64,000 nt of DNA from Ascidia mentula (GCA_947561715.1 OX387200.1:17610501-17674500); one strand, 5' to 3'; shown: positions 25,401 through 36,220, counted from the stretch's first letter. A program made the numbers and translations. Notes: generated from the sequence alone by a model not told the origin.

Positions 25401-27763
25401 TTGTTTCACGGTAACTTTCGCCCAAGAACCTCCCATGGCTTTTTTAGACATTTGTGAAGACAAATGGCTAAACGACCTCAGGGCGTCAATAAACATTCAG
25501 CCAATGATTTTACCCCGCATAAAATGACCATTTTTGCGCTCTCCCGTCTCTTTTTTTGTTTTCATTTCCATCACTGTTTTTGTATTCTGTGTTCGTCATC
25601 GCCTTATCGCAGTTCTACGTCACTACCCTTGCTCGTCCCATTTTTTTGCGTTTGGCTACTAACACCTTCAGTGCAGTCTCTCGTTGTTTCTCTTGGTACC
25701 ACAGCGGCTTGTTGTAGAAAACAGTTTTTATCGTTTTAACCGCTTCGGCTTTTGTCTTGGCAGTCCCGATAGTGGACTTATTGTTGAGTTTTTGTTTTTG
25801 TTGTGGTTTTTATTTTTTATTGCTATTCTGTTTTAGACAGAAACTGAAGATGCCAAATAGGCGAAATTAATATTTCTGTGAAATAAACATCGTATTCTGG
25901 CGCTGATCGTCTTTTACTCCCTTTGGAGCTCTAGGAATTAGTTACCGACATTCTAGATAAATATAACGAACCTTTTAGCTCCGGCAACGGTGCGGCAAGC
26001 TAGGTATCGTTGATAAGTTGCTTGGTTAGTGCATGTAGCAAAGCATTCTGTAATGCTAACCCCGACCACAAGGGTCCAAAATGTGCTTCGTATCGTCGGA
26101 TTCGGGTTGAAGCTGTAACAAAACCAACAAAGTACTATTGTATCTTTGAAGTAAAATGAGAAGTACGTAAACAAGTTGCTCATACTCAAAAAAGTTTAAT
26201 CTTCCGCCCCTTCTCAAAGCTGACCAGGTTTCACTAAACCCGTCAACCTCCGCAGTCGCAAGCGCCAACGTGAGAACAGAACCGGTCAACATGAACATGA
26301 ACTGTATCACATCAGTCCATATCACAGCCTTAATTCCGCCCTATAAGATTGTAACATTGTGTATGTGATGACCAATCAGGGAAATAAGCCGATAAAATAC
26401 AAACCACTGCTGTGTAAAGAGTACAGACAGCGCTGGTCAAAACAATACTCCAATGTAGGCTTATTGGGGTCACAACGTTCAACGCTAGAGCCGGCACGAG
26501 GAGGGCAAAGCACATATACGTTAGCTGGAAAGGGAAAATCACTTTGGATTAAACCGTAGTTTGTCATAAAACAATATAAGTCCAGCCAAACCCACCATCG
26601 ACAAAAATTCTAACGCCGACATAAGCTTTCTGAAATTGGAGTTGAATCTCATTTCCAAATACTGCAAATCGTGTCACAGGATAGTACAAAGTTATACAAC
26701 TTCACAAAATAAGGATATCCCAATGTAGGGAGAAATGGATCCCGACCTCATAGATAGTTTTCATTTGTAGTCTGTGCAGCATCGGTATGTAGTACAAGAC
26801 GGCTACCATCGTAGGTAAGACGTACGCAAGCGGAAACCACATCGCAACTGTGCCGTACAGGTAAGTCTCGGTTGGAGATCCGATCACAGTGATCGCGGAT
26901 ATGAACGAAACCACCAACGATATTCCAATAGCTACCTGAAATGTACGTTATGTGGGATGGTGCTGTTAGGTTGAGACAAACTGCTATAAGGCTATAGCTA
27001 TTGAAATACTTAAACTGCAAAATATTGGTGAAATGTTAGACTTACTTATTTTTGGTTGACGGGGTTCTTATTTTGTTGAGGTAATCGAGTTCGCATGAAA
27101 AGGTTCACTTTTCATTTAAAAACGTTATTACAGCGGAAAAATTGCAAATGGATTAAACTGCTAGGGGTGTTCTTTAAGTTTAAGCGCATTTTATTTTTAG
27201 AATCAATATAAAATAAATACTTTCTGAGGTAGAAAATAGTTAGGTGTATTCTTAATCCCTACGAGGTAAGATTGTATTCAACAGAACATACAGGCGACAT
27301 ACGCTTTCCACCGAAGTAATAATTTTCCGCATCTCCCTTGTTGCGATCCTTGACGGCGAAAAATATCCCAACGCCAGCACAGATCAGTAATGATCCTGTA
27401 ACAAGGATGACACGAACTAAACAGACTGTAGAACTATTTGGCCTGGTAGTTGGGGTAATGCGAGCTTATTTTGCTGAACACCTCGATCTTTTCCACATAT
27501 ATACATATATAATATGAGCATAATACAATGTATGCAAGTCAAAAAACAGTAACCGCGGCGGAGGAGTTTTAATTTGTTCGCTGAAAACTTTTTCCAAGTA
27601 GAATGTGCGCATATACGCATACTTGAAGCTATAGTCCCAAAAACTGCAAGTTAATCGATGCACATTCCCACAAAGCGTTATTAGACAATATGCGCTCACC
27701 TCCAAAAACAACAAAATCTGCAGTGCCGAAATATTCCAGGTCGTTGCTTTTTTGTACAATCAT
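22433..27763 (-). CDS. SLC5-family sodium/solute symporter, gene C (13 exons, retroelement in intron 7)
   Basis: Exons in coding order: 27700-27763, 27292-27395, 26747-26935, 26596-26661, 26405-26524, 26186-26340, 25972-26112, 24218-24436, 23846-23958, 23592-23749, 23219-23418, 23015-23127, 22433-22656; 621 residues. Internal exon lengths match genes A and B. Motifs: SPTETYLYGTV, VPALALNVVTPIS, KAVIWTDVIQF, FNPNPTIRST, YAYFEGCDPVAS, GLFVAAAFSAAMR, GIGGIVYGRSP. The tail holds NRLLPQEVRKFFRFGVP followed by a longer acidic end than in A and B. Intron 10 is GC-AG (AAG|gcaggt). Intron 7 carries a 1.3-kb Penelope-like insertion that begins 20 bp past the splice donor. It is the most upstream gene of the trio and is divergent from the SOUL gene at 28.5 kb. 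Confidence 0.88.
24724..24972. repeat. Left inverted terminal repeat of the Penelope-like element
   Basis: This 249-bp arm is the reverse complement of 25691-25939 with no difference that I could find by eye. It starts at AATTCCTAGAGCTCC and ends at GGTACCAAGA. Near-perfect identity points to a recent insertion. It contains a hammerhead on the - strand. Confidence 0.85.
24784..24826 (-). ncRNA. Minimal hammerhead ribozyme, family 2, left arm
   Basis: This is the mirror of the right-arm ribozyme: stem I ACAGAAA/TTTCTGT, core CTGAAGA (position 7 is tolerant in hammerheads), stem II GCC/GGC, GAAA, and a 2-bp stem III. It lies on the - strand, the same strand as symporter gene C, so it would be transcribed in sense within intron 7. 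Confidence 0.7.
24961..25527 (+). CDS. GIY-YIG endonuclease fragment of a Penelope-like element
   Basis: The open frame of about 188 residues has no ATG at its beginning and starts inside the left arm. It opens with a basic linker (RPKLFKRPKTLGAIL), then a Cys cluster (CGKCALC) typical of the Penelope zinc-binding linker. The GIY-YIG domain follows: YGIY, then YVG in place of YIG, NRFSTRWNSHR with the catalytic Arg and the His-Arg pair, and a later EDKWLNDLRASIN block with the probable metal-binding Glu and the conserved Asn. The domain looks complete and unbroken. The reverse transcriptase that should precede it is absent, so the frame is a 5'-truncated remnant in an intron of symporter gene C and antisense to it. 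Confidence 0.85.
   Translation: MVPRPKLFKRPKTLGAILTNHRALALGNTQADGYSQPCGKCALCGGRKNFKTMVYSATCITTPFHHTILLRQKLTCKNYGIYVATCTTCKEQYVGQTKNRFSTRWNSHRSTWRAGCFKDAKGDKMALAKHYLNKHPIAFKNKPDIADCFTVTFAQEPPMAFLDICEDKWLNDLRASINIQPMILPRIK
25691..25939. repeat. Right inverted terminal repeat of the Penelope-like element
   Basis: Inverted partner of 24724-24972; its outer end abuts the right 13-bp target duplication. It contains a hammerhead on the + strand, the sense strand of the element. Confidence 0.85.
25837..25879 (+). ncRNA. Minimal hammerhead ribozyme, family 2, right arm
   Basis: Stem I is a perfect 7-bp pairing of ACAGAAA (837-843) with TTTCTGT (873-879). The core is CTGAAGA (844-850), stem II GCC/GGC (852-854 with 860-862) around a 5-nt loop, then GAAA (863-866). 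Stem III has only two pairs, AT/AT around a TA loop, and the cleavage base would be A872 after AT. Very short stem III is typical of retroelement-linked type I hammerheads, which often need a dimer to fold. Confidence 0.75.
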
Positions 27764-28467
27764 GTTTTCTGACTAACTTTAAGCTTCTTAAAGTCAATAC
27801 AAGAGTAATCCACGGCAATATCACCGTAAGTGAGTCGTTGCAGAAAAACTCGTCCAATTTTACCGATTCCAATATAACGAAAAAACGCAACCAACGTTTC
27901 AACCGAGCACCAAGTTCTGAGGCTTGCATCCAACCAATCGAGTTAGACAGATTAACCCCGGCATCCAAGCTCATTGAACCGTTGCTAATTGGATGAGAGG
28001 CTAAAGAGCGGCAACGCTTTTTCAAACTGCTGCTGATCACGAGACAACAAAATTACTTTGATGTTTCTCTTGCAAACTGCTCTTGTCAAATTCCGATAAA
28101 TTACGGTATTTATTTCCTACAGTTATATTTTGAAGCGTGAAATGTTGCAATGTCGCCGTTTGATTGCCACAAACACGCCAAAAGGCGGTATCATTTCACC
28201 ACAATTTGCGTGTATTTTGTTGGTACGGTTTACCAAACTTCCTTTATTGGAAGAAATGCACAATGTTTTTGGGTAGATAGCTGCTGATGTGTAGCAACGG
28301 AATCCGTTCATCACAAAAAATACTTCAATCTCGGCAAAAGCATTTGCTTTATGTTGCAGGCAATTGCAGCAGCGCCTGTAATCAATCAGGAGCGCATCCA
28401 CTTAGTGACTTGGGCGAATTTTTGCCTGATTGCTGCGATTTGTCACTAGGGCGCTAAATCCCTCCGT
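27764..28467. other. Divergent promoter region between symporter gene C and SOUL gene 1
   Basis: About 700 bp separate the two opposed start sites. I see no exon in it. The right end holds a clear TATA box for the SOUL gene; I see no equally clear TATA box for symporter gene C. Confidence 0.45.
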
Positions 28468-28475
28468 TATATAAG
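28468..28475 (+). promoter_or_regulatory. TATA box of SOUL gene 1
   Basis: TATATAAG lies 97 bp upstream of the ATG at 28572 in a locally GC-richer stretch; a start of transcription near 28500 would give a short leader. Confidence 0.6.
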
Positions 28476-28571
28476 ACGGGAGTGTCGACTTCATCCCGGA
28501 CTAGTTCGTTGAGGTGTAGAAGTTTGTCTGTTAGTCGCGTTTATTTGTTCAAGGAATTATCAACGACTGCT

Positions 28572-29628
28572 ATGTTTTTGAGTGTAATGTTTTGTGTGAG
28601 CTACATGCTTGCGAGCGTGGCCGCAAAAGAGTACAACGGATACGAACGGCCCGACTGGGTGCTTGCTGATACCCAACCGCAGGTAATACTAGTTATTTTA
28701 GAAGAAAAAGAAAAGTCGTCAAGGAAATTTTTTGGCCGTAACCTTCCAAATTTATACACGCCAATATTTATGTTAAGCGTTTTAGTTTATTTTTTTTCTG
28801 TACCTTAAAATTGTTCTACTTTCATCACTGGTTTATTCTAAATTGTATTTTTTGACATTGCCAGGACAAATCGTTCGAAATTCGGCGATACTCTGCTACA
28901 AACTGGACGAGCACTGACATTACCGGAGCCCAAATGTCAACCGACAGAAAAGCTGCTTTTTGGCGATTGTTTGGTTTCATCCAGGGCTCCAACTCTGCAG
29001 GTAAAGTCACAAGCAAAAAGATAACTTGCCGAGCAGCTGGCTAAGTTAATTTGCCGATTAGGTTAATCTTAGACCACACTATGTATTGAACGTGGAAAAT
29101 TGGTAGTTTTGTTGGGATTTTAAACGGGTTTCTCTTAAGGTACAACTATACCTATGACGGTACCAGTGACGACGAAGATCTCCATCGGGCCGACTTTATT
29201 CGACACCAGAAAGACCATGTCCTTCTATATACCGTCTGCATTCCAGGAGCAACCACCTCTACCAACCAATCCATTACTTCGTATCGAAAACAGACCCTCA
29301 ATAATGGTTTACGTTCGGTAACACAAATTAAAAACTACTACGCTAAAGGAATATTTTATTTTGGAATTTAAAGCGTGTCGCCGCATATATATAATATTCT
29401 GTAACAATTTTTGCAAGCCCAGAATAATTGTCATTCAGGACATTTTCGGGCTACGCGGACGAATCTGATTGGTGGCAAAATCTCAACCTACTTCACATGG
29501 ACCTCGTGAAGAATGGAGTCGACATGGCTGCCCTCGATTTGAAGTCGTTTTACACCGCGGGATACGACAGCCCATTTCACCTGATTAACCGCCGCAATGA
29601 AGTGTGGATTGCCAAGACTACAAAGTAG
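28572..29628 (+). CDS. SOUL/HEBP-family heme-binding protein, copy 1, secreted (4 exons)
   Basis: Exons 28572-28682, 28865-29000, 29140-29317 and 29439-29628; 204 residues. A hydrophobic signal peptide covers about residues 1-17 (MFLSVMFCVSYMLASVA). The SOUL domain fills the rest: FEIRRYSATNWTSTD at its start, FWRLFGFIQGSNSAG, the family hallmark TIPMTVPVTTKI, MSFYIPSAFQ, the PPLPTNP loop, and the end YDSPFHLINRRNEVWI. Human HEBP1/HEBP2 bind heme or porphyrin and are cytosolic; this one should enter the secretory pathway, as many invertebrate SOUL proteins do. AATAAA at 29676-29681 is the likely polyadenylation signal. A second copy with the same intron phases lies at 39.1-40.0 kb on the other strand. 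Confidence 0.88.
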
Positions 29629-29675
29629 TCCTATTTGTTCCTTCCTTTGTTTTGTGGTTCCAACGATATAACACA

Positions 29676-29681
29676 AATAAA
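29676..29681 (+). terminator. Polyadenylation signal of SOUL gene 1
   Basis: AATAAA 48 bp after the stop codon, at a normal distance for a short 3' UTR. Confidence 0.55.
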
Positions 29682-30026
29682 ATGCATACCTACTACAAGT
29701 CTTCTATTTTCCGTTTGGTGACCTTTATATGAGAGAAGCAGTTTTAGTATACATAGCCCTCTTATCTCGTAGCCTATTATCTTGCCACTAATATCACACA
29801 TTTCATTTGAGCTTGCAAACAGGCAGGTATTTTTAAAGTTTAGCATTGCTGTTTCGAGCGCCAAAATGTCCTAGAGATTGACGGACCACTGTTAATTAAC
29901 AGTGGGTTTATAACAACTGACAAACGTTGCTTAAGAATCACAATAAATGTTTGTTTTTCAGGATGGCGTTTATGACAGAATCTCTTTTTGGCAAACATTG
30001 CATATTTAGTGAACGAAATGCAAACT

Positions 30027-33000
30027 TCACACTTTCAAAAGTCCTTCCCGGAGTTCGTTGTATTGCTTCATAAGCGCTCCTTTGGACATTTTTTTGATCC
30101 TTTTGTACAAGGCTACGAGGAGATCTAACGTCAGTATCGATCGCTTAGGATTGTCGTGAAGTCCATCCTGGAGTTGTCTTAAAAACAATCCGAACATAAA
30201 GCGAAATTGATCCTAAATTATTGTATTGCTGATATCGATATAGTAAATTTCCAACAATAGCACAAGTCTGTATCGCTATAAAATCCTTATCTTTGCAAAG
30301 AACAGGTAAAAAATCAGTCTGTATTATGGCATTACAGTAGCATTCTCCTCTAAAGTGTTACATTTCGCAACAGAAATAAAATAAACACATTATAGGTGCA
30401 AGCTTGTCTTGGTGTTAAATGACAACTCAATCCATGACTCTTTTAAGCCTAATCTAAGGCAGCTTCATGTGATACAATATTATATGTTTCTCTTAACTGA
30501 CAAGCATGACCAATGTCAGAAATTCGACAGATTTTAAACGATATGACATACACGCTCAACACAGATATTTTTTTTAAATCTTGTATTTTTGTGTTTTGTA
30601 GCTGAGTAAAGCCTTTTTCAAATCAATCTGTTAAACAGCTCTTTGAAAAATGTTTTTATTTTTATCAGAAAAATATATTTCGCCTGTCTAACAGATTGAT
30701 TTAAAAGGGCTTTACACAGCTACTATAGATACGGTATCGATCGACAGCCTACCAGTGTGGCTTGGTTCACCGATCCGGTGTTGTTTATTGTATTTTGTGT
30801 TTTGTTGTTTCATTTTGAGCCAGTAGGAGATCTTGTTAAATCGAAAGTACGCAAAGCATCTGTCAATCGAGTTAACAACATAAAACACCGCGCTCTAGTG
30901 CATATAACACATGTTCTTCAAACGTCTTAGTACCCACTAAATGCGCAGGACAATGAAGTTCACACTTGTGCTGAGAACTTACTGGGATACTGTAGTAAGA
31001 GATTTAGTCAGGTCCAACTTTTCCATTTCTTCGTACAATCTTCTCACGTAGGCGAGACGAGCGTTACGACTCACTTTCACAGCGAACGAATATCTTCCAC
31101 CGAGAAAGAGAGTTGCGGGTGGGTGGGCCGAGTGCTCTATGTTGTCTATATGGCAACAATCCACTTTTAAAGAATTTCATTTATCACGTACAGACTAAGC
31201 CAAACACGATAACTTGAATACGCCTTACTTCGGAAAATGACCATTCGTCCAAACTTAGGAGCGACAGCGGCGATACTTTCGTATAAATCTCCACCAGGAC
31301 CGAGAAAACCGTGCACGCCGTCATCATTCCGTTTCACCATCCACAAAGTCTCGCCATAGTCGGAAGTTTTTATCCCCTCGCTCAGGTAGAGCAGCAATGT
31401 ATATTCCGTCTGTTGGGGTAAAAGACTACACGTTGCTTTGAAATAAAACATCCCGTTGGTGTTCACTTAAAAGAGTTGCACACAAAGATAGAAAAGAATA
31501 TTAGGAAAAAGATAGTCCGGGATTTGCAAAAGATATCTTATGGAACAAGGTTAACCAAAACGGTAAGGCTCTATTGTTCAATACAAACAAAATAGCCAAT
31601 GCAATAGTCGAGAATTTCATGATACAGACGTTTCGATCAAAGATCATTTTCGGTGTAAAATGCATTGAAGATTTTGTTTGTATTGAAGCTTTACAAAACC
31701 GTCAGCACAGGGGTGTAGGTTTATTTCTACTCTTTTAACCTGATGTGGTTCGGAGTCTGGGTGGATCCTTGTATGATCAGCGGAGCGAACAAAGTTAAGA
31801 GCAACATCGTACGGACTCCAGTCGCTCTCGTTGGAAACAAACTTGAGCAAAGCTTGAAGGCGCGGCCACATATCGGTCTGCACGAACTTGTCGACCTGCA
31901 CATGCACCGAAAAGAATGTGCATCAAATTTATGCACTGTTTTCCGCTTTATTTCGCGTAGCAGAGACGGATCCAGACAATTTCACTTTTTAACACACACC
32001 ATTCATTCGCTTTATGCAATGCAAGTAATCTGTGTTCCGTGTAAATCTGATGTTTTCTAACGTTACGTTTGAACAAAATTAACTAGCGATTATATCTTGG
32101 CAATGTTCCGACAATTTTTTTTTCATTAAAAGCTTAAAGAGATGACAAAAGGTGTATATAACACCAAGCTGCACTGGTGAGACTTTATAGGTTGAAACAG
32201 TGGCCATCTGTCTGCAGCTCACAGGTTATATATATATATATAACGTTGCCGAGGTGTCTTACTTATGTAATCACTACTTTTCAAATACAAACAACAAGAT
32301 ATTTACGTCGTATGAGGAGACCCACTGCACGTTATCATGATCTTGCAAAGGAGCGTGATCGTATGGACTCGAATACGCTTTTGTGTGAAGTAAGTGAGAG
32401 AGCCAAGCGCGCAATTCCGCGTCAGTGAAAAGACCATCGAAAACGTGGATTGGTCTGCAAGCAATGATAGTTTATCTCTATGTGCCATAGCTTTAACGTA
32501 AAAAGTAACATTTTGCCGTTTACAAGTATGTGTTCGAAAGGCAAGTCTTTCCCGTTTGGAAAAAGTTACTTTATTTAAACAAAAAAAAACTACCCTAAAA
32601 AAATTTATTATACACTTATTACATGACATTATGCAAAAACTCTCATTTTGTAACGAAACAACAACTTTGCAACACCCTAGTGGAGCACCTATCTTCAGTT
32701 TTATCGTAGAAGGTTCGTGTCAAATATTTTTCGTAATCAATATCTCTCTGTGCTTCCTCCCTAGTAAAGGTAAACTTGGGAAATTCTTCGAACTCTTGTT
32801 CGTAGCACTTGGTCATGGAAGGAGGCACCGATATACCTGCAGAAAGTTAGATTTAAAATTGGTTTATGCAACTTTTGGAAAAAATTTGATGCAAAATGAA
32901 ACACTTTGCCCCAATAAATGCTGAACAGATAGAGGTTCTTAATGTAAAAATTTGTACTTTCGCAAATATCTGCAAGTGGTTGTAACATGACAAGCTTTGT

Positions 33001-34535
33001 TGCAGAAGAAAACGTCTATTTTTTTAAATTGTGAAACAGCAGCTAGATTGGCCGTAAATGGTATATTACGGTTTCCATTATTGGTACACGGCACAAAACT
33101 AGTCAAAATTTGTATGTGCAATATGTTGAGGTAAAGGCGCGTAAAGCTAGTAGGCGTCAGTAAGGAAATCAAATATCCGCACTGTGGCCAAAAGAGTAAA
33201 ACTGTGTAGGTGTAACAGGAAAAGATTGAATCGTTTGCTATACTCTACGACTGTGCTAACAGTCTTGTACCATTACAAAAACTAACTACTAAACTGCTTA
33301 AAGCATATTCCAAACACAAAAATAGACCAAAACACACCTTCACTTTTCAAGTCAGTTGTCAAGTATAAGTTGATGTAGGGTAGATGGTTGAAATAGTTGA
33401 CACATGGAGCTCTGAAGAGTGCCATGTGGCATGATGGCCAAAGCAAAGCGCGATATGCATGGGGATGAACACTCTCTGTAATTTCCAGTCTTGATTTGCC
33501 AGTGATATTTGGGTTATGCATTTCACTGTAGAATGACACCTGGAAAAAAGTACAATAATCAATTTTGAGAAATTCCGCTAAAAGTAATCTTGCCTTACAT
33601 GGCCATAGTTGTTGCGTCTCCACTTGGGACCCAAATACAGTGTAAGAACAAATCTGTCCGGGGCACAATACATGCTTTTTGAAGGCAGCATCGCATCTAA
33701 GGAACGCAGCATCTCAATTTGCCCATGTTCCAATTTTACCTGCACATGTTTATATTCAACATAGGTGAGGTCTTCACCAAATTACATTTGTGTAAAAATG
33801 TGAAATAATTACCTGTTTGTTGAGAGCTTGTTCAACAACTGGTTTTAGGTGATTCCAAACAGTTAGTCTTTTGAAATGGTTGATGTCAATTGGTTTGACC
33901 CATGGTGCACTGCCATGGTTCCACTTTAACACAGGGTCAGACCTGCTGTAATTCTAGAAATAATATGTCCATTGGCAAATGCTGGTAATAATGATTGGTC
34001 ATAGATGTTGCATTGATGGGACCTTACAGGTCGAAACAATGTGTATTACTGTCTACAACTCATTAATCATTGGTCAAGCATAGTAAATCATCACAGGGAC
34101 CTAGTTAACAAAATTTATTTCATTTAATTTTAAAAAATTACATTATTTTTAAAATTGTATTTATTTTAGGCCTACCATGTACATGAATGTGTATCTCACG
34201 ATATCTTCCCTTCCCGTCAATAACTCTACGAGCATTCCTCGCATATTATCTGCAATGGCATCCTTGATAATCCATGCATTATCACCACCTCCAATATCGA
34301 GAATTTTGCTTACTGTTGACATGGACTCACTGCTTGCTTCAACAGAAACCTGCAAAATATGTGAAAACCATTGTAATTCTTGCTAAATTTAACATTTACA
34401 ATGTACTTCCAGGTACAAACTACAAACAAAGCCAAAAAAACAATTACTTGTCCTGCAATACATTAGAAATACCACCTGCTGGGCAACTGTTCGTTGAAAC
34501 AAAAGAATTGCAAGGAAAAGACTGAAACAGCACAT
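30027..34535 (-). CDS. Secreted two-domain 2OG-Fe(II) oxygenase-like protein, copy 1 (11 exons)
   Basis: Exons in coding order: 34476-34535, 34176-34349, 33813-33953, 33599-33739, 33338-33539, 32689-32836, 32307-32454, 31740-31895, 31229-31409, 30983-31163, 30027-30177; 560 residues. Residues 1-18 are a signal peptide. Two similar double-stranded beta-helix units follow. The C-terminal unit (from PIHVFDGLFTDAEL, about residue 290) looks catalytic: HPD is the HxD metal motif in RIHPDSEPHQ, SDYGETLW is the following strand, the distal His is in HSAHPP, and Arg of GGRYSFAVKV would bind 2-oxoglutarate. The N-terminal unit has the same layout but lacks a clear HxD, distal His and Arg, so it is probably inactive. 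Expected place: ER lumen or secreted; substrate unknown. Family-1 hammerheads sit antisense in introns 2 and 7. The gene ends 400 bp from the 3' end of SOUL gene 1 (tail to tail). Confidence 0.82.
30598..30723. repeat. Foldback repeat with a broken family-2 hammerhead
   Basis: Arms at about 30598-30637 and 30684-30723 are inverted repeats (GTAGCTG...AATCAATCTGTTA). Between them, on the - strand, GGCGAAATATATTTTTCT is the 3' half of the hammerhead seen at 60.6 kb, but the CTGATGA half is missing. It lies in intron 10 of oxygenase copy 1, between exon 10 (ending at 30983) and exon 11 (starting at 30177). Confidence 0.55.
32167..32219 (+). ncRNA. Hammerhead ribozyme motif, family 1, copy c (one core base changed)
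   Basis: Stem I is a perfect AGCTGCA (167-173) with TGCAGCT (213-219). The core is CTGGTGA where CTGATGA is expected, an A-to-G change at a conserved position. Stem II is GACT/GGTT with G.T pairs. GAAA is followed by stem III ACAG/CTGT, and GTC is the cleavage site. TATATAAC upstream can pair with GTTATATA downstream, extending stem I beyond an internal loop of the kind that contacts loop II in natural hammerheads. It sits antisense in intron 7 of oxygenase copy 1. Confidence 0.75.
34007..34059 (+). ncRNA. Hammerhead ribozyme motif, family 1, copy d (mutated core)
   Basis: The core reads TTGATGG instead of CTGATGA (013-019). Stem II GACC/GGTC (020-023 with 029-032), GAAA (033-036) and the CTGTC site are intact. 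Stem I is GTTGCA/TACAAC with one mismatch. ATTGGTCA flanks the unit as a direct repeat at 33994-34001 and 34069-34076. It sits antisense in intron 2 of oxygenase copy 1. Confidence 0.65.
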
Positions 34536-36220
34536 TGTATGGAAACTTCAATCATCAAAAATGTATGACAAGACACAAACGTTCCACAAACTGTCTAAAA
34601 TGATAAAAAGTTATTCTTGCACTTCAAATACGCAGGTACAATTGTCAACTAGACCCCACGCACCTTCTGCAAATGAAACCAGTCTCATAACTTTTGTAAT
34701 GGGTGACTTCCCCTGTTGTGAGATTTAAATAACGCGCCGAATTCAATTATTGGTCCTCTAGCGTCACCCAGCTGTGGAGATTTTTAAACATTATGGTTTG
34801 GTATTACTTTATTTTGTGACCAACAAGTCTATATTTGCAAGCAAAGTGCACACAGCATTTACAATAGGCTAAAGTTTTTGATTTATGTGTTTCTTTTTAT
34901 AGGACGTAGCTAAATTCAATCGGTTTTGTTATGAAATCAATTACGTACTTAATTGTGGTTGCTAATTGAACGACAACTACGCGACAGCTTGAATTTTGTT
35001 ATTTAACATTTATAAAACGACTGAATAAACGCAAAATAAGAATACGAAGGTTATTGAAATGATACTTATTTGTTACAACTCGACCTAGGGTGCCCAGTCT
35101 GTTGTAAATAATTCGTAATCAACATGATGAACTCAGTTCGAAGCGGTTTACGTCAACGGCTGAACCGCTTTTGTTTTTCTAATCGTTCGTCGCGCAACCT
35201 GTCGCGGGCACACAACGCGCAGATAACACACCGACAGAAAACGATAAAGCTCTTGAGGCTTCAATTGATCACAGACCTTTTCATTCGTAAGCGGGCTGAG
35301 AGAAGAGGTGCTTTATTCACAGAGTTGGCAATTCAGTTTAGCTGGTAAAAAGTGGCCGAGAATCAAAATTGTAAGGTGTGGTTGGGTGTTGTCAGAAACG
35401 AAGGTCGCCTGTTTTGATGCGCTTATGGTGTGACTTATTTCGTAGTTGGACAAAAGCGCCGTATTTACCCTCAGATTTCAATCAAGTTTTAGGCCTTTTC
35501 ACCAGTCAAGTTAGAGATTCAGCTTCAAAGCGGTAATCAAGAGATTACTATTCAACGCCAAATGTAGAAATCAGTGGACCGTGTCGAACTACATTCATTG
35601 ACACCGACTGCCAGTTGTACTTGACTGAATGTAATGAGACGGCCGCACATGGTTCATGCGCGAACTACGCACAGGAACAAGTCAAAGTGAAGACAGCGTT
35701 TGATTCGACTTCCAGCCAAGAAGTGAAATTGAACTCTTCGCCTGTAGCTGTTTATCACATTTTCAAAACTAAACATGAGAAAGAGATTTGTGTTTGCAGT
35801 TCTGGGCGTTGGAGAAGCGCGCCACAAGACGCTATAGCCTGGCGGTTTGACTGTTTGCTGAACAATAGGTCGCGGTGACTGGGTGTTAATAATTCACCAG
35901 GAGCTCGTTTACTCCCGCAGTGGTGCACAGAACGGCTGTAGAAAAACAGCGGGGAATAAGAATAAGTTTACGATTAGTGAGGGATGGAGTAGTAGGCAGG
36001 CGGTCTAAAACAATCACATGGTATTGTTTGGCCTCAGGGATTATCGTTTTGAAGCCATAAGGTTCAATTACAGTCGGAGTCACGAGCCATTGCTAATGTT
36101 TTTCTAGACACCATTCTAATATCAGTGCTGCTGCTGCCTAAGGGTTCAATTCTTTCATTACAGGACTGGCCTTCTTGCGACATTTACTGCTTGTTTTGGA
36201 AACACTTGTTCAAGTAAAAG
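34536..36220. other. Spacer between oxygenase copy 1 and the SH3BGR-like gene
   Basis: The two genes are divergent here. Short open frames at 35124-35348 and 35615-35878 have no recognisable domain and no convincing splice partners. I support no gene in this stretch. Confidence 0.4.

Larger units (their letters stand above)
24640..25938 (+). mobile_element. 5'-truncated Penelope-like retroelement with inverted terminal repeats
   Basis: The insertion is bracketed by a 13-bp direct repeat, TAGTTACCGACAT, at 24627-24639 and 25939-25951. Order: about 84 bp of non-repeated left end, a 249-bp left arm, a GIY-YIG endonuclease ORF, then the 249-bp right arm flush with the right target duplication. 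The arms are inverted copies of each other and each carries a minimal hammerhead ribozyme. Penelope-like elements are known for a C-terminal GIY-YIG domain, LTR-like ends that can be inverted, variable target duplications and hammerheads. No reverse transcriptase domain is present, so this copy is truncated and cannot move by itself. Confidence 0.85.
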
